DNA from: a virus
DNA: 64,000 nucleotides
Strand: one strand, 5' to 3'
IMG/VR virus record: IMGVR_UViG_3300037427_000838
Location: 1-64,000 of that record
Below, one piece after another: positions 7,963 through 17,438 of this stretch. Each line of letters begins with the position of its first letter. Positions within the stretch are counted from its first letter, which is position 1. A program made the translations under genes and the position numbers. The notes under the pieces were generated by a model. The model was not told where the DNA came from, did not search any database, and worked only from the letters and a program-made list of their open reading frames with translations.

Positions 7963-10695
7963 ATGAAGTTTAAAGAATTTTTATTACAAGAAGGTTTATA
8001 TGACCCAGGTATATTTAAAGCTTTCTTTATGGCAGGAGGACCTGGTAGTGGTAAATCATTTATCGCTAGTAATACTTTTGCAGGTTCTGGATTAAAATTT
8101 GTAAATTCAGACCAAGTATTTGAAAGAGGTTTAAAGAAGGCAAATCTTTCAGATAAAATGCCTGACCAAGAAAAATATTTTAGAGATATTATAAGAAATA
8201 ATGCCAAAGGTACAACAAAAAGACAATTAGATACTTATGTAACTGGTAGATTAGGTTTAGTTATTGACGCAACTGGAAGAGATTATGGAAGAATAAGTGC
8301 AGAATATAATCAACTACACTCATTAGGTTATGATTGTTATATGATATTTGTTAACACAACATTACCTGTTGCGTTAGAAAGAAATCAAATTAGAAGTAGA
8401 ACTATACCAGAATATATTGTTAAATCATCTTGGGAAAAAGTACAATCTAATATAGGTAAGTTTCAAAGATTATTTGGTCAATCAAATTTTATTGTAGTAG
8501 ATAACAATAGGTCAGATAAAGAACTAGTGTCACAAACTTTACAAAACTGTGACAGATTAGTTAGACGATATATGAGGCAGCCAATTAAAAGTTATCTTGC
8601 AAAAACTTGGATGACAAAAGAAAAAATGTACAGAAACAAATTAAACGAAAGTATTATAGACGCTCCTAGAAATACATATGCACCTGGAGTTTTTGATGAC
8701 TATGAAACTAAAACACCTAGAATTAAACCTAGTGTTAGAGAAATAGTTGACAATCAACTTAAAGAATTTGGTAAAGAATATCCAGTTTTAAAAGTTAGTT
8801 TAGTAGGTTCTATACTTACAAAGAGATATAGAAAGGACGCAGATTTAGATTTTAATGTACTGTTTGATGTACCTGTAGATAAACAAGAAGAAGAAAGATT
8901 AAGATTATCTCATAAGTATCTATCTGCTAAAAGTCCAGAAAAGATTAATGGTAAATTAATACCTGATACACAACACCCTATTAACTATTACATCATTACT
9001 GATCCTATAACTCATCAAGACCAAGAGGATAAAGCAGACGCAGTATTTGATTATAGAGGTAATGTATTTACTAAAAGACCAGCAGACTATACGTTTGATA
9101 TGAAATTATATATGTCAGCATATCAAAGAAAGGTACAAGAGATAGATGTAGTTAAAGGAGAATTAAAAAGAGATATTATAGACTATGATGAATTAAAAGA
9201 TTTACAACCAGATGATATTTTAAACTTACAAGAAAAGATTAATGAGAAGTTAGAAGAGATTGAACAATCTATAAAAGATATTGTTGATATTGGAGATGAT
9301 GTATTAACTGCTAGAAGAGCTGCGTTTGATTCTGATATGACACCAGAACAAATTAAAACGTTTAGTATTAAAAATAGATTACCTAAAAATGTAGTCTATA
9401 AGTTATTAGAGAAATATCATTACTTAAAATTCTATAAGAAATGTAAAGAGATATTAGATGATAATAAAGTTACAGACGCTGAGATAGATAGTTTAAAATC
9501 TGAAGCAGTTGCTGATAAGTCTATTGCAATTACATTTGGAAGATTTAATCCACCTACAATAGGTCACGAAAAACTTATTAATAAAGTTGTAAGAGCAGAT
9601 AGAAATTATAAAATCTATATCAGTAGGTCAGAAGATAGTAAAAAGAATCCATTATCTGCTAGAGAAAAATTATCTTTTATGAAAAAGATGTTTCCACAAT
9701 ATGCTAGAAACATTGAAATCAATACAACAAATATGATTTTAGATTTAGCTACTATGTTATATAACAAAGGACATAATATTTTAAAATTTGTTGTAGGTAG
9801 TGATAGAGTAAGAGAGTTTGATACTATACTTAAAAAGTATAACGACCAGAAAAATAGACACGGATACTATAACTTTAAAACAATAGATGTTATATCTGCT
9901 GGAGAGCGTGATCCAGACGCTGAAGGCGCTTCAGGTATGAGTGCGAGTAAGATGAGGGATGCTGCTCAAAAAGGTGATGTGGCGTCATTTAAGAGAGGAC
10001 TACCATCTCAATTTAGAGATGTTGATGGACTGTTTAAAGCGGTCAGAAAAGGTATGGGTATAAGAGAAGACTATAAACCAGATATTTCAAAACCTGTTAT
10101 GACATTAGGACAGTTTGAACAGAAACAAGTTAGAGACCTATACGTTAGGGAGATGATATTCAATATCGGAGACCAGGTCAAGTATCTTAAAGAAGATAAA
10201 CAAGGTAAAGTAGTACGAAGAGGTACGAACTATGTTGTATTAGAAGATACAAATAATAATTTACACAAATGTTGGATATGGGATTGTATTCCAGTTGCCG
10301 CTGATAAAGAACCAATGTTAAGAGAGTACAACCTAGATATTGATTATGGATTTGAAGCAGTTGAAACAATACCAGTACCAAAACCATACTCACAAATTAA
10401 AGATAGTTATGAAATAGGTGCTGATTATGCTAATCATTGTAAGCAAATGACACCAGGAGAGAAAGAGGACGCACCTCCTGTTGACTCAAAAGACCGTGGA
10501 AAACCTACTGATACATACATATCACGACCAGGTAAGGCTACGGATGCTAAAGTTGGTGAGGATAAATTAACTAAAAATGAAGTAAAAGAATGGGCAACTT
10601 CAGATTCAGTAATAGATAAATATAAGGAACGTTATAAAGAAGAGTGGAAAGCGAAACTAAACGAAGTAGTCGCAAAGATGATTGAGAAACTTTAG
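7963..10695 (+). CDS. P-loop kinase / nucleotidyltransferase / NMNAT-like fusion protein
   Basis: 910 residues with three recognisable catalytic modules. (1) P-loop kinase, GGPGSGKS at about 25-32, like polynucleotide or zeta-type kinases. (2) Pol-beta-type nucleotidyltransferase, GS at 282-283 with DADLDF (Asp 294/296). (3) Cytidylyltransferase/NMNAT-like module near 522-670, with FGRFNPPTIGH (HxGH-like) and SGMSASKMRD (ISTxxR-like). A small beta domain (FNIGDQVKYL) and a charged tail follow. Cyanophage relatives are often labelled cytitidyltransferase. Position among late genes suggests packaging in the virion. Substrates are unknown. Confidence 0.8.
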   Translation: MKFKEFLLQEGLYDPGIFKAFFMAGGPGSGKSFIASNTFAGSGLKFVNSDQVFERGLKKANLSDKMPDQEKYFRDIIRNNAKGTTKRQLDTYVTGRLGLVIDATGRDYGRISAEYNQLHSLGYDCYMIFVNTTLPVALERNQIRSRTIPEYIVKSSWEKVQSNIGKFQRLFGQSNFIVVDNNRSDKELVSQTLQNCDRLVRRYMRQPIKSYLAKTWMTKEKMYRNKLNESIIDAPRNTYAPGVFDDYETKTPRIKPSVREIVDNQLKEFGKEYPVLKVSLVGSILTKRYRKDADLDFNVLFDVPVDKQEEERLRLSHKYLSAKSPEKINGKLIPDTQHPINYYIITDPITHQDQEDKADAVFDYRGNVFTKRPADYTFDMKLYMSAYQRKVQEIDVVKGELKRDIIDYDELKDLQPDDILNLQEKINEKLEEIEQSIKDIVDIGDDVLTARRAAFDSDMTPEQIKTFSIKNRLPKNVVYKLLEKYHYLKFYKKCKEILDDNKVTDAEIDSLKSEAVADKSIAITFGRFNPPTIGHEKLINKVVRADRNYKIYISRSEDSKKNPLSAREKLSFMKKMFPQYARNIEINTTNMILDLATMLYNKGHNILKFVVGSDRVREFDTILKKYNDQKNRHGYYNFKTIDVISAGERDPDAEGASGMSASKMRDAAQKGDVASFKRGLPSQFRDVDGLFKAVRKGMGIREDYKPDISKPVMTLGQFEQKQVRDLYVREMIFNIGDQVKYLKEDKQGKVVRRGTNYVVLEDTNNNLHKCWIWDCIPVAADKEPMLREYNLDIDYGFEAVETIPVPKPYSQIKDSYEIGADYANHCKQMTPGEKEDAPPVDSKDRGKPTDTYISRPGKATDAKVGEDKLTKNEVKEWATSDSVIDKYKERYKEEWKAKLNEVVAKMIEKL

Positions 10696-10703
10696 AGAGA
10701 GAA

Positions 10704-11126
10704 ATGGCAACTAAATTCAAAGATTACGTACACAACCTATACATTGCTGAAAGCTCGGCTATGGTTTTAAAAGGGGTTGACGATTACCTTAAAATTGCTA
10801 GGGAAAAAATTAAAAGACACCCACAATTTGCTAATTTATATAGAGACCAAAGACGTGATGTAGCTACTAGTATAGGTGGCAAGTACATTAAAATTTGGGA
10901 TACTGAACGAGGACAAAGAAGAGCTATACACGCTTTTGTAGATAAAATTACAGGAGATGTTTTAAAGGCGGCTGGTGTTAATGCTCCAGCAAAAGGTGCC
11001 AGAGGAAATGTTTTAGACAAAAAGTATATGGACTCATTAAACCGTGTATTTGATACACACGGTGGACATTTATACAGTAGACATAGTTTATCATATAATT
11101 TTAAAAGAGATAATAGATTCAAATAA
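10704..11126 (+). CDS. conserved late hypothetical protein, 140 aa
   Basis: Starts eight bases after the preceding stop with a GAGAGAG ribosome-binding stretch. Basic protein without signal or membrane segments; central helical part followed by a Gly/Arg/His-rich C-terminus. Probably virion-associated by position; no motif recognised. Confidence 0.7.
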   Translation: MATKFKDYVHNLYIAESSAMVLKGVDDYLKIAREKIKRHPQFANLYRDQRRDVATSIGGKYIKIWDTERGQRRAIHAFVDKITGDVLKAAGVNAPAKGARGNVLDKKYMDSLNRVFDTHGGHLYSRHSLSYNFKRDNRFK

Positions 11127-11127
11127 A

Positions 11128-12558
11128 ATGGGCGACTTAAAAGAAGAATTAGCAAAGTGGAAAAAAAGTAGGTATCAAAAACCTATGAGCGTTGCTCTTG
11201 CGGAAGTAAGAGAAAGACACGATTGCTCTAAAGTACACCCAGGTAAAAGACACCAAGAGTGGATGAATACCGAACCTGTTAAAACAGTTAAAGAAGAAAT
11301 GTTTGATGAAGGACGTATGAAGGACATCTATACGTTAGATTCAGAAGGCAAATCTGCTCAAGAGATTGCAAAGAGATTAAATTTAAGAGTATCAACAGTT
11401 AAATCCATTTTAGGAGAAAACGTTGAAACATTACACGAATTTTCAGACAGTCAAATATCACAACTTAAAAAAGAATACGAACCATTAAGAGGTAAAACAA
11501 TTAGTGGAACAAATGCTAATAAGTTGATGAAAATATTTGATAAGTTTGATAAGAATAAACAGCTTTTAATTAAGATATTAAAAGCAAATATTCCATTTGT
11601 GTCAATGTTAGCGCAAGCAAGACTCATTTCAAGACACGGAGCAAACGCTTCCCAGTTGGCACAAATGAGAAAAGAAGAATTAGAAGAAGCAAAAGCACCT
11701 TTCAGATTATCTTATGACGACAAGTATGGAAAACACGCAGGTTTTGAAGACGCAAAAACATTACAAGATTTACAAAACAAAGCACAGAAATTAAGAGCTA
11801 AAGGATTTAAGATTAATAAAATGGGTAGAAATACATCACCTGTTGAACAAAAACTACCAGAACCAGAAGGTAAAACAGAAGTACCAGAAGCGTTTGCTGT
11901 ACAAGTTACTAAAATGGATGGTGGTAAATTTATACACGGCAGTTATAAAACTAAAGCAGAAGCAGAAAAATGGATTAAGTGGTATAAAACTGGTGACGTA
12001 AGACAAACTAAATCAATAGAAATTGTTAAAGAAGATACTGGATATTTACAAAGTAAAATGAGTGATAAACAAATTGCTAATATTAAAAACGTATGGAAGA
12101 ATAAAAAAGCAACAGATGTAACCGACGCTGTTAAACAAATGATTAAGAGAATGGATATACCTACTCAACTAGCAATTAAACACGCAGACATACCACATAT
12201 ATCAAAATTAATTGAAGGTTCAAATGAAGAATTAATAGAAGCTTGTTGGAAAGGTTATACGCAAGTTGGTATGAAAGAAAAAGACGGAAGACAAGTACCA
12301 AATTGTGTTCCAAATAAAGACGGTGATATTCCTAAACAACGAAAAGAAGACAACGATAAAGCATATGCAATAGGTATGGCAAAAGCAAAAGAGATTAAAA
12401 AAGACCACGGAACACCATTGAAAAAATCAACAGTAGAAAAAGGTCACGAAATTGCTAAGGCAATTAAAAAAGATGAACAAGTAGTTGGTGTAGGTCCTAA
12501 AGCAACCTTTGAAAGATTGTGGTTGAAACATAAGCGAGGAGATAAAGCAGGTAAATAA
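11128..12558 (+). CDS. late structural-type protein with HTH-like segment and CWKGYxxxG motif
   Basis: 476 residues from ATG 11128; the frame is open 84 bases further upstream, but that would overlap the neighbour deeply. Features: a helix-turn-helix-like stretch (SAQEIAKRLNLRVSTVKSIL, about 68-87), an insert DGGKFIHGSYKTKAEAEKWI, and ACWKGYTQVGM followed by VPNCVPNKDG, a short motif I recall from several cyanophage structural proteins. Highly charged, alanine/lysine-rich linkers. Likely a virion or scaffold-type protein rather than a regulator. Confidence 0.7.
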   Translation: MGDLKEELAKWKKSRYQKPMSVALAEVRERHDCSKVHPGKRHQEWMNTEPVKTVKEEMFDEGRMKDIYTLDSEGKSAQEIAKRLNLRVSTVKSILGENVETLHEFSDSQISQLKKEYEPLRGKTISGTNANKLMKIFDKFDKNKQLLIKILKANIPFVSMLAQARLISRHGANASQLAQMRKEELEEAKAPFRLSYDDKYGKHAGFEDAKTLQDLQNKAQKLRAKGFKINKMGRNTSPVEQKLPEPEGKTEVPEAFAVQVTKMDGGKFIHGSYKTKAEAEKWIKWYKTGDVRQTKSIEIVKEDTGYLQSKMSDKQIANIKNVWKNKKATDVTDAVKQMIKRMDIPTQLAIKHADIPHISKLIEGSNEELIEACWKGYTQVGMKEKDGRQVPNCVPNKDGDIPKQRKEDNDKAYAIGMAKAKEIKKDHGTPLKKSTVEKGHEIAKAIKKDEQVVGVGPKATFERLWLKHKRGDKAGK

Positions 12559-12561
12559 CCT

Positions 12562-12569
12562 TATAAATA
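12562..12569 (+). promoter_or_regulatory. T4-type late promoter, predicted leaderless
   Basis: Exact TATAAATA in the 16-base gap between two genes. The predicted start point, about six bases downstream, coincides with the ATG at 12575, so the transcript would have no leader unless an internal start codon is used. Confidence 0.65.
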
Positions 12570-12574
12570 GTACT

Positions 12575-14065
12575 ATGACATATTTAAAACAAAAACCAGG
12601 TAGTGTTGAAGAAGTAATTGCTAAACAGCAATCACAATATCAAGACCCTAATTACAAAGCAAAATTTGACGAAGCATTAAAAAACTCTATGGGTGGAATT
12701 GGTTCAATGACACCTAAAGAAAAGTCAGAATTTTTTAATAAGTTAGACACAGTTAAAAAAGAAGACGCAAAAAAAGCTCAGAAGCAAAACGTTGATAGTA
12801 AAAGAGAATTAAAAAAAGAAGAATGGAAACCTTCTAATGGAAAACACGCTGATGAAACATTAATGAAAGACTTTATTGACAAAGGCGGAAAAGTAGAAAA
12901 GATACCTGAAGGTAAAACTGCTTACATAGGTAACAAAATTAAACCACATCTAGCAAACGAAAGAAATTTAGAACGTCAAAAACAAATGACAGAAGAAACT
13001 ATTTCTGAAAGAGGTGGTGCCAATACATCTTCAAAACAAGGTAGTTTTGCTAAAAGTAGAAAACCAAAATATAGATTTGGATATAGAGTTGCAGAAAAAC
13101 AACCTAAAGGTGATGATATAGAAGAATCATTTTCTCAACAACAAATCAAACAAGCATACGGTATATTAAACGACCCTAGATACAAAGCAGGTAATTATTC
13201 AGGTGCAGTTGCAGCTATTGAAAAACTTGCAAAAGGATTATCAAAACATCCAGATGTTGCTAACGCATTAAAAAGAGCAAATGAATCAGTAGACCACGAT
13301 AGTGCTTTTGCTATTTCAGGTGTAGAAACACAAAGACCTACAGAAGATATGCAAGAAACTATTGACGCAGGCGAAGTATCTAAAATGAAAGACAAGAAAA
13401 AAGAAGTTGATTTTAAAACTGCTAACGTATCTACTACAGAAGATAAAAAAGATCCAAAAAAAGAAGTTATTGGTAATGAAAAACCAGAAACAAATTTAGA
13501 AAATACTATTAGAAATATTTGGAATAAAGCAGCTAATGAAACAACAGAAAGAGGAGACTCTGTACTGTTACCTACAAGAAATGAAAGTAAAATTCCACCT
13601 ATTGAAAAAGATAATAAACCAGGTGTTAAAATTGCAAAGATAAGAGCGACAAGAGATAAAGAAGATGGACAATCTGATGGTGCAAAAGACCCTACAGCAA
13701 TGGAGAAACAAATTTTAACTTTGCAAGGTCAAGTAAATGTTTTAAAAGCAAAATTAGAAAATGAAAAAGGTAAAGTAATTAAACCTGTTGCAGATAAAGA
13801 AACAGGTCAAGTTCCTTTAACAGTTGGAATTGCAAACAAACTTTTACGAGATAAAGCAGAAAAAGAAGCTGATAAAAAAGAAATTAAAAAAGAAGCAGTC
13901 AGTCCTTACAAATTAAAATATGAAACTTTGAGAGCAAGACTTAAAGAAAAAGCTGAAAAAGAAAAACTTGCTAAGAAAAAAGATGAACCTACCAAGGGTA
14001 GAACAATGACTGGAAATCCTGCTTCAAAAGTAAATACAGATCCAGAGATAAACTATAATACCTAG
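12575..14065 (+). CDS. lysine-rich late protein, probable virion or scaffold component
   Basis: 496 residues, extremely rich in Lys, Glu, Asp and Gln, with long predicted helical or disordered stretches (two KEKAEKE-type runs near the end). No enzymatic motif. Its own TATAAATA promoter and its position support a structural or assembly role. The start ATG has no Shine-Dalgarno sequence in front of it. Not recognised beyond similarity in style to cyanophage late proteins. Confidence 0.65.
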   Translation: MTYLKQKPGSVEEVIAKQQSQYQDPNYKAKFDEALKNSMGGIGSMTPKEKSEFFNKLDTVKKEDAKKAQKQNVDSKRELKKEEWKPSNGKHADETLMKDFIDKGGKVEKIPEGKTAYIGNKIKPHLANERNLERQKQMTEETISERGGANTSSKQGSFAKSRKPKYRFGYRVAEKQPKGDDIEESFSQQQIKQAYGILNDPRYKAGNYSGAVAAIEKLAKGLSKHPDVANALKRANESVDHDSAFAISGVETQRPTEDMQETIDAGEVSKMKDKKKEVDFKTANVSTTEDKKDPKKEVIGNEKPETNLENTIRNIWNKAANETTERGDSVLLPTRNESKIPPIEKDNKPGVKIAKIRATRDKEDGQSDGAKDPTAMEKQILTLQGQVNVLKAKLENEKGKVIKPVADKETGQVPLTVGIANKLLRDKAEKEADKKEIKKEAVSPYKLKYETLRARLKEKAEKEKLAKKKDEPTKGRTMTGNPASKVNTDPEINYNT

Positions 14066-14079
14066 GAGGCAATTAGATT

Positions 14080-14568
14080 ATGCCTCTTCCTAAACTCTAT
14101 TGTGATATGGATGGTGTCTTGGCAGACTTTAAAAAAGGTGCTGAGAAAGCAACTGGCGTCCCTATCAGTAAATGGATGAGCCTCACAAAACAAGACAAGT
14201 GGAACCCAATTATGAATGATAAAACTTTTTGGGAAAAACTACCGTGGATGTCAGATGGTAAAACATTATGGAACTATATCAAAAAGCATTCACCAGATAT
14301 TCTATCAGCATATACAGATAGAGACCCAAATTGTAAACCTGGTAAAAGTAAATGGTGTAGAAGTCAATTAGGTATAAGTGGTGCAAGAGTTAATCTTGTA
14401 AAGAGAAGTCAAAAACAAAACTATGCTCAAACAGGATACAGAAGTCCTGCTGTATTAATTGATGATTATAAACCTAATACGGATCAATTTACAAGACGAG
14501 GTGGTATTGGTATCTTTCATAGAAATACATCAAATACTATCCGAGAACTAAAAAAGCTAGGTTTCTAG
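14080..14568 (+). CDS. 5'(3')-deoxyribonucleotidase-like HAD phosphatase
   Basis: 162 residues. YCDMDGVLADF (about 7-17) is HAD motif I with the nucleophile and acid/base aspartates; VLIDDYKPN near residue 127 is the motif IV metal-binding pair. Size and motif order fit the NT5C-type nucleotidases that dephosphorylate dNMPs. A good GGAGG site lies 11 bases before the ATG. Could recycle host nucleotides or modify pools; a second HAD protein is encoded at 36.4 kb. Confidence 0.8.
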   Translation: MPLPKLYCDMDGVLADFKKGAEKATGVPISKWMSLTKQDKWNPIMNDKTFWEKLPWMSDGKTLWNYIKKHSPDILSAYTDRDPNCKPGKSKWCRSQLGISGARVNLVKRSQKQNYAQTGYRSPAVLIDDYKPNTDQFTRRGGIGIFHRNTSNTIRELKKLGF

Positions 14569-14581
14569 CACACCTTCCCAT

Positions 14582-14589
14582 TATAAATA
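14582..14589 (+). promoter_or_regulatory. T4-type late promoter
   Basis: Exact TATAAATA, 55 bases before ATG 14645, in a true intergenic gap. An AAAGGAGAG ribosome-binding site follows. Confidence 0.8.
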
Positions 14590-14644
14590 TACACATATAT
14601 TAAGAATTGAGTACTTTAACATAAAATTTAAAGGAGAGAATAAT

Positions 14645-14935
14645 ATGTCAAGTCATACAAATAAAGACGAAGCAGCTGGAGCACCATTATGGGCAACAGC
14701 AGCAATCAGAAAAGAATGGTCTAGTGCTAACCGTACTGACCTTTTTAATGACGCAACTGCTGACAATTTCATCACAGGTGTTACTATTGGTTTGTTTAAT
14801 TACAAAGATAGTGAAGTATCAGATGGAAAAGTTGCTCACGCAGGTTGGAACCTAAAAACAACTGGTTCTGGTGGCAGAGCAGGTCGTGTATCACACGAAA
14901 CATTAGTCGTATTGACTAATTCAGCTGACGCTTAA
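14645..14935 (+). CDS. small late virion-type protein, 96 aa
   Basis: Starts MSSHTNKDEAAGAPLWA, neutral and rich in Gly, Ala, Thr, Ser. It stands alone between its own late promoter with strong ribosome-binding site and a hairpin terminator, the arrangement expected for an abundant structural protein (head decoration or similar). No family assigned. Confidence 0.75.
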   Translation: MSSHTNKDEAAGAPLWATAAIRKEWSSANRTDLFNDATADNFITGVTIGLFNYKDSEVSDGKVAHAGWNLKTTGSGGRAGRVSHETLVVLTNSADA

Positions 14936-14950
14936 TAATCAATAACGTAG

Positions 14951-14974
14951 GGGCAATCCTCTATAGGGTTGCCC
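14951..14974 (+). terminator. hairpin terminator between two late units
   Basis: Nine-pair stem GGGCAATCC/GGGTTGCCC (one G-T pair) with a six-base loop, starting 15 bases after the stop codon. The following bases are AT-rich but not a pure T-run, and the next late promoter begins two bases later. Confidence 0.65.
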
Positions 14975-14975
14975 T

Positions 14976-14983
14976 TATAAATA
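14976..14983 (+). promoter_or_regulatory. T4-type late promoter
   Basis: Exact TATAAATA immediately after the hairpin, 62 bases before ATG 15046; a TAGGAG ribosome-binding site lies in the leader. Confidence 0.8.
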
Positions 14984-15045
14984 ATATTATGATGTAGTCA
15001 ACTGGCTACAGTAGCATTCCCGAAAGGGTTAATAGGAGAAAACAA

Positions 15046-15507
15046 ATGGCAGATAAAAAAGTCACACAGCTTACCGATTTAGGTAACGCATTAGCGAGTG
15101 TAGACCTGTTTCACGTAATAGATGATCCATCAGGCACACCGATAAACAAAAAAGTATCAGCGGCAAATGTATTTAATAACGTACCAACGTTTTTAGGTCT
15201 TGCTCAAGCATCCCAATCATTAACAGGCACAGGTTCTGGAACTTTAGTTGCAGATGTAGAAAGTGCAGTTACAGAAGTAGAAGCAACTTCAGGAACAGCG
15301 GCAGTATCTTTAGCAGACGGCACAAGCGGTCAAGTTAAAACGTTTATAGATACAGCAACAGCAGGTACTAACGCAATAACTATAACACCAGCAAATTTAA
15401 GAGGCGGAACAACCGTAACTTTAAATGCGCCAGGTGAAACAGTTACTTTATTATTTAAAAATTCAAATTGGAACGTAATTGCAGGTCACGGATACGCAGT
15501 TGCATAA
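15046..15507 (+). CDS. late virion-type protein, beta-rich, 153 aa
   Basis: Begins MADKKVTQLTDLGNALAS, a signature seen at the start of many phage appendage and fibre-associated proteins (VTQL..L....D.F.VID). The rest is Thr/Ala/Gly-rich with alternating beta-strand pattern. Probably an exposed virion protein. It has its own late promoter and ribosome-binding site. Confidence 0.75.
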   Translation: MADKKVTQLTDLGNALASVDLFHVIDDPSGTPINKKVSAANVFNNVPTFLGLAQASQSLTGTGSGTLVADVESAVTEVEATSGTAAVSLADGTSGQVKTFIDTATAGTNAITITPANLRGGTTVTLNAPGETVTLLFKNSNWNVIAGHGYAVA

Positions 15508-15528
15508 TATATAATATAGGAGATAATT

Positions 15529-15750
15529 ATGGATATAAATTTGGAACAACTTACCTCGGAGAAACTTGGTCTACAAAAAGACTTTGATACTTTAGGTAAA
15601 AATATAAAACAAGTTGAAACTGATTTGGGTCAGATGAAAGCAAATTTAAATGCAATCAATGGCGCTATTCAACAAGTTAATAAATTAATAGGAATGGCTG
15701 GAGGAGATACAACAAATCCAGTTAAAAAAGAAGATGATAAAAAAGTTTAA
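15529..15750 (+). CDS. small coiled-coil late protein, 73 aa
   Basis: Heptad-like Leu/Ile spacing from residue 5 to 57, ending in a Lys/Asp tail. A TAGGAG site precedes the ATG. Probably a small virion or chaperone protein made with the preceding gene. Confidence 0.65.
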   Translation: MDINLEQLTSEKLGLQKDFDTLGKNIKQVETDLGQMKANLNAINGAIQQVNKLIGMAGGDTTNPVKKEDDKKV

Positions 15751-15862
15751 GATTTTTTATGAAGATAAAGACTTGGACGATTTTGAGGAAGAAGTAATCG
15801 CTGATTGTCCTGAAGAGGACACAGCAAAAGAAAAGGAAAAAACAAAAAATGAAAACGTTTAA
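15734..15862 (+). CDS. acidic 42-residue ORF overlapping both neighbours
   Basis: Begins MIKKFKIFYEDKDLDDF and is acidic to the end. It overlaps the preceding gene by 17 bases and the following one by 14, the pattern of translational coupling used throughout this genome. Not recognised; may be real. Confidence 0.45.
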   Translation: MIKKFKIFYEDKDLDDFEEEVIADCPEEDTAKEKEKTKNENV

Positions 15863-16274
15863 ACAACATATTACAGAAGACGGCAAGATGGTTGGCACAG
15901 CTACATCTAACGCTGTTGAAGATGGTAATTTAGGCGCTCATAACATTTCCGATCCAGAAGTATTAAATAGAGTTAATGCTTTTGTAGGTTCTATTGCAGA
16001 CGTAGAATTCATTAAACCACAACAAGCGGTAGATAGTTTAAGAGAAAAACTAAACCGAATAGGTTTAACTGTTTCTCCAGTTACAATGGAAGGAACATCT
16101 GGAAAAGTTAGTGCGAAAGTTAGTCAATTTGGTGGAAGATTTGGGAAAGATACTGATGGTTCTGATTTAAATGATGATGGTATATCACACAAAAAATCTG
16201 GCGGTCTAAATTTAGAAGTTAGTTATGAAACTTTAAAGAACGGTACATCCAAGGTCTACGCTAAGTTAGTGTAG
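15849..16274 (+). CDS. conserved late hypothetical protein, 141 aa
   Basis: Begins MKTFKQHITEDGKMVG; middle part contains a helical segment ending in SLREKLNRIGL, then glycine-rich beta-like repeats. The short N-terminal motif (M-K-x-F-K-x-x-I) recurs at the gene at 17.4 kb. Probably virion-associated; function unknown. Confidence 0.7.
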   Translation: MKTFKQHITEDGKMVGTATSNAVEDGNLGAHNISDPEVLNRVNAFVGSIADVEFIKPQQAVDSLREKLNRIGLTVSPVTMEGTSGKVSAKVSQFGGRFGKDTDGSDLNDDGISHKKSGGLNLEVSYETLKNGTSKVYAKLV

Positions 16275-16280
16275 GTCAAA

Positions 16281-16643
16281 ATGTTTGAAGAGATAACCAA
16301 AGATAATTGGTTGCTATTTGCAAGCAAAAATTATAGTAATCCTACATTGGAAACCAATGTAGAGTTTTTGGAAGATATTAAAAGATTTAAATATCTTAAA
16401 AGGTTATTTCGTAAGTATAAGACTACAGGTGAAGTTAAAATAAGATTAATTATTAATCACATTGTAGTATTACAAAATGTTTTTAGTGCAGATGTAGCGA
16501 TAACTTTATTATTATTTAAGATAGATAGAGAATATTGGTCAGTATTAAAAACAGTATTGAACTATCTTAAATTACTTTATGAACACGAAATGGGTGATGT
16601 TGAAGAAGATGAAAAGATAAAACAAATGTTAAAGGAACTTTAA
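16281..16643 (+). CDS. conserved helical protein, 120 aa
   Basis: Begins MFEEITKDNWLLFA and is strongly helical with Arg/Lys-Leu repeats; a small family of this type sits beside the late genes of cyanomyophages. No catalytic motif. The next gene starts on its last base (TAATGG). Confidence 0.7.
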   Translation: MFEEITKDNWLLFASKNYSNPTLETNVEFLEDIKRFKYLKRLFRKYKTTGEVKIRLIINHIVVLQNVFSADVAITLLLFKIDREYWSVLKTVLNYLKLLYEHEMGDVEEDEKIKQMLKEL

Positions 16644-17122
16644 TGGCTAGTAGAGCAGTAGATATGTTAATAACTTACCGAGTAGTTAAACTATTGGTAA
16701 CACCTTGGGAGAAGCAAGAAGCATTTAAACAAGGTATTATTGATAAAAAAGGTACTGTATTAAGACCTAATAAGACATTAAAAACAACTAAAGATAAAAA
16801 AGCATATACTTATTTACATAGATTTGTTTTTAATATGAAAAGACTATTTGCAAAAGTAGGATTAGGTAGTAAGTTTGGTTCTTTTTTTGGTGCTATGGCA
16901 ATGATATTGAGAGAAGATAATAGATTAATGACACACAAAGACGCTATAGAAGCAGGTGTTGTTTCATATTTAAAAGAAACTAATCAGTATGATAATATGT
17001 TAAATGAAGTAAGAGATATACCAGACATAGAAGATGAACCTGTGATGACTTGTTTAGGTGTGGGTATCTATGAACAAAATAATAAACTAGTATCGGAGTA
17101 CGAATATGCCAAAACATTATAA
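16643..17122 (+). CDS. conserved phage protein, 159 aa
   Basis: Begins MASRAVDMLITYRVVKLL; basic, with a glycine-rich GLGSKFGSFFGAMAM segment that could contact a membrane or another protein. Translationally coupled with both neighbours. Resembles unassigned cyanomyophage proteins; role unknown, structural by position. Confidence 0.7.
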   Translation: MASRAVDMLITYRVVKLLVTPWEKQEAFKQGIIDKKGTVLRPNKTLKTTKDKKAYTYLHRFVFNMKRLFAKVGLGSKFGSFFGAMAMILREDNRLMTHKDAIEAGVVSYLKETNQYDNMLNEVRDIPDIEDEPVMTCLGVGIYEQNNKLVSEYEYAKTL

Positions 17123-17438
17123 AGATATGATGGATGAAATCATCAACAAGATTGATGAAGATGATAAAAAAGAAGTCAAAAAAGAAGACGCACCAGCAAA
17201 TGCAGTAGCACACGGTGGCGTAGATATGAATCCAACAGGTAAGAAAAGAGTTATGGGTACTTTAAAAAGAAAAGTACAAGAGAGTGATGATAACAATAAT
17301 GTTGTATTGAAAGGTGTTTATAGTGTACTAAATAAACTTGAAGAAAAGATTGATGAATTAAGTGGAGTTGTGAAAGAAGAAATTAAAATTGAAACACCTA
17401 AAAGAAAAAAGACTATTAAAGAAAAAGCAAGACTATGA
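17106..17438 (+). CDS. charged coiled-coil protein, 110 aa
   Basis: Starts 17 bases inside the previous gene. Acidic N-terminus, then a central disordered stretch and a C-terminal coiled coil (VYSVLNKLEEKIDELSG) with a basic end. Likely virion-associated or a scaffold; not recognised. Confidence 0.6.
   Translation: MPKHYKDMMDEIINKIDEDDKKEVKKEDAPANAVAHGGVDMNPTGKKRVMGTLKRKVQESDDNNNVVLKGVYSVLNKLEEKIDELSGVVKEEIKIETPKRKKTIKEKARL

Noticed and set aside
11128-12558. Transcription regulator based on the HTH-like segment
   Set aside because: The rest of the 476-residue protein has late structural-type motifs and charged linkers, and it sits in the virion block; the HTH-like stretch alone is weak evidence.
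12575-14065. Collagen-like or repeat tail fibre
   Set aside because: The Lys/Glu richness suggested repeats, but I found no Gly-x-y pattern or regular repeat unit.
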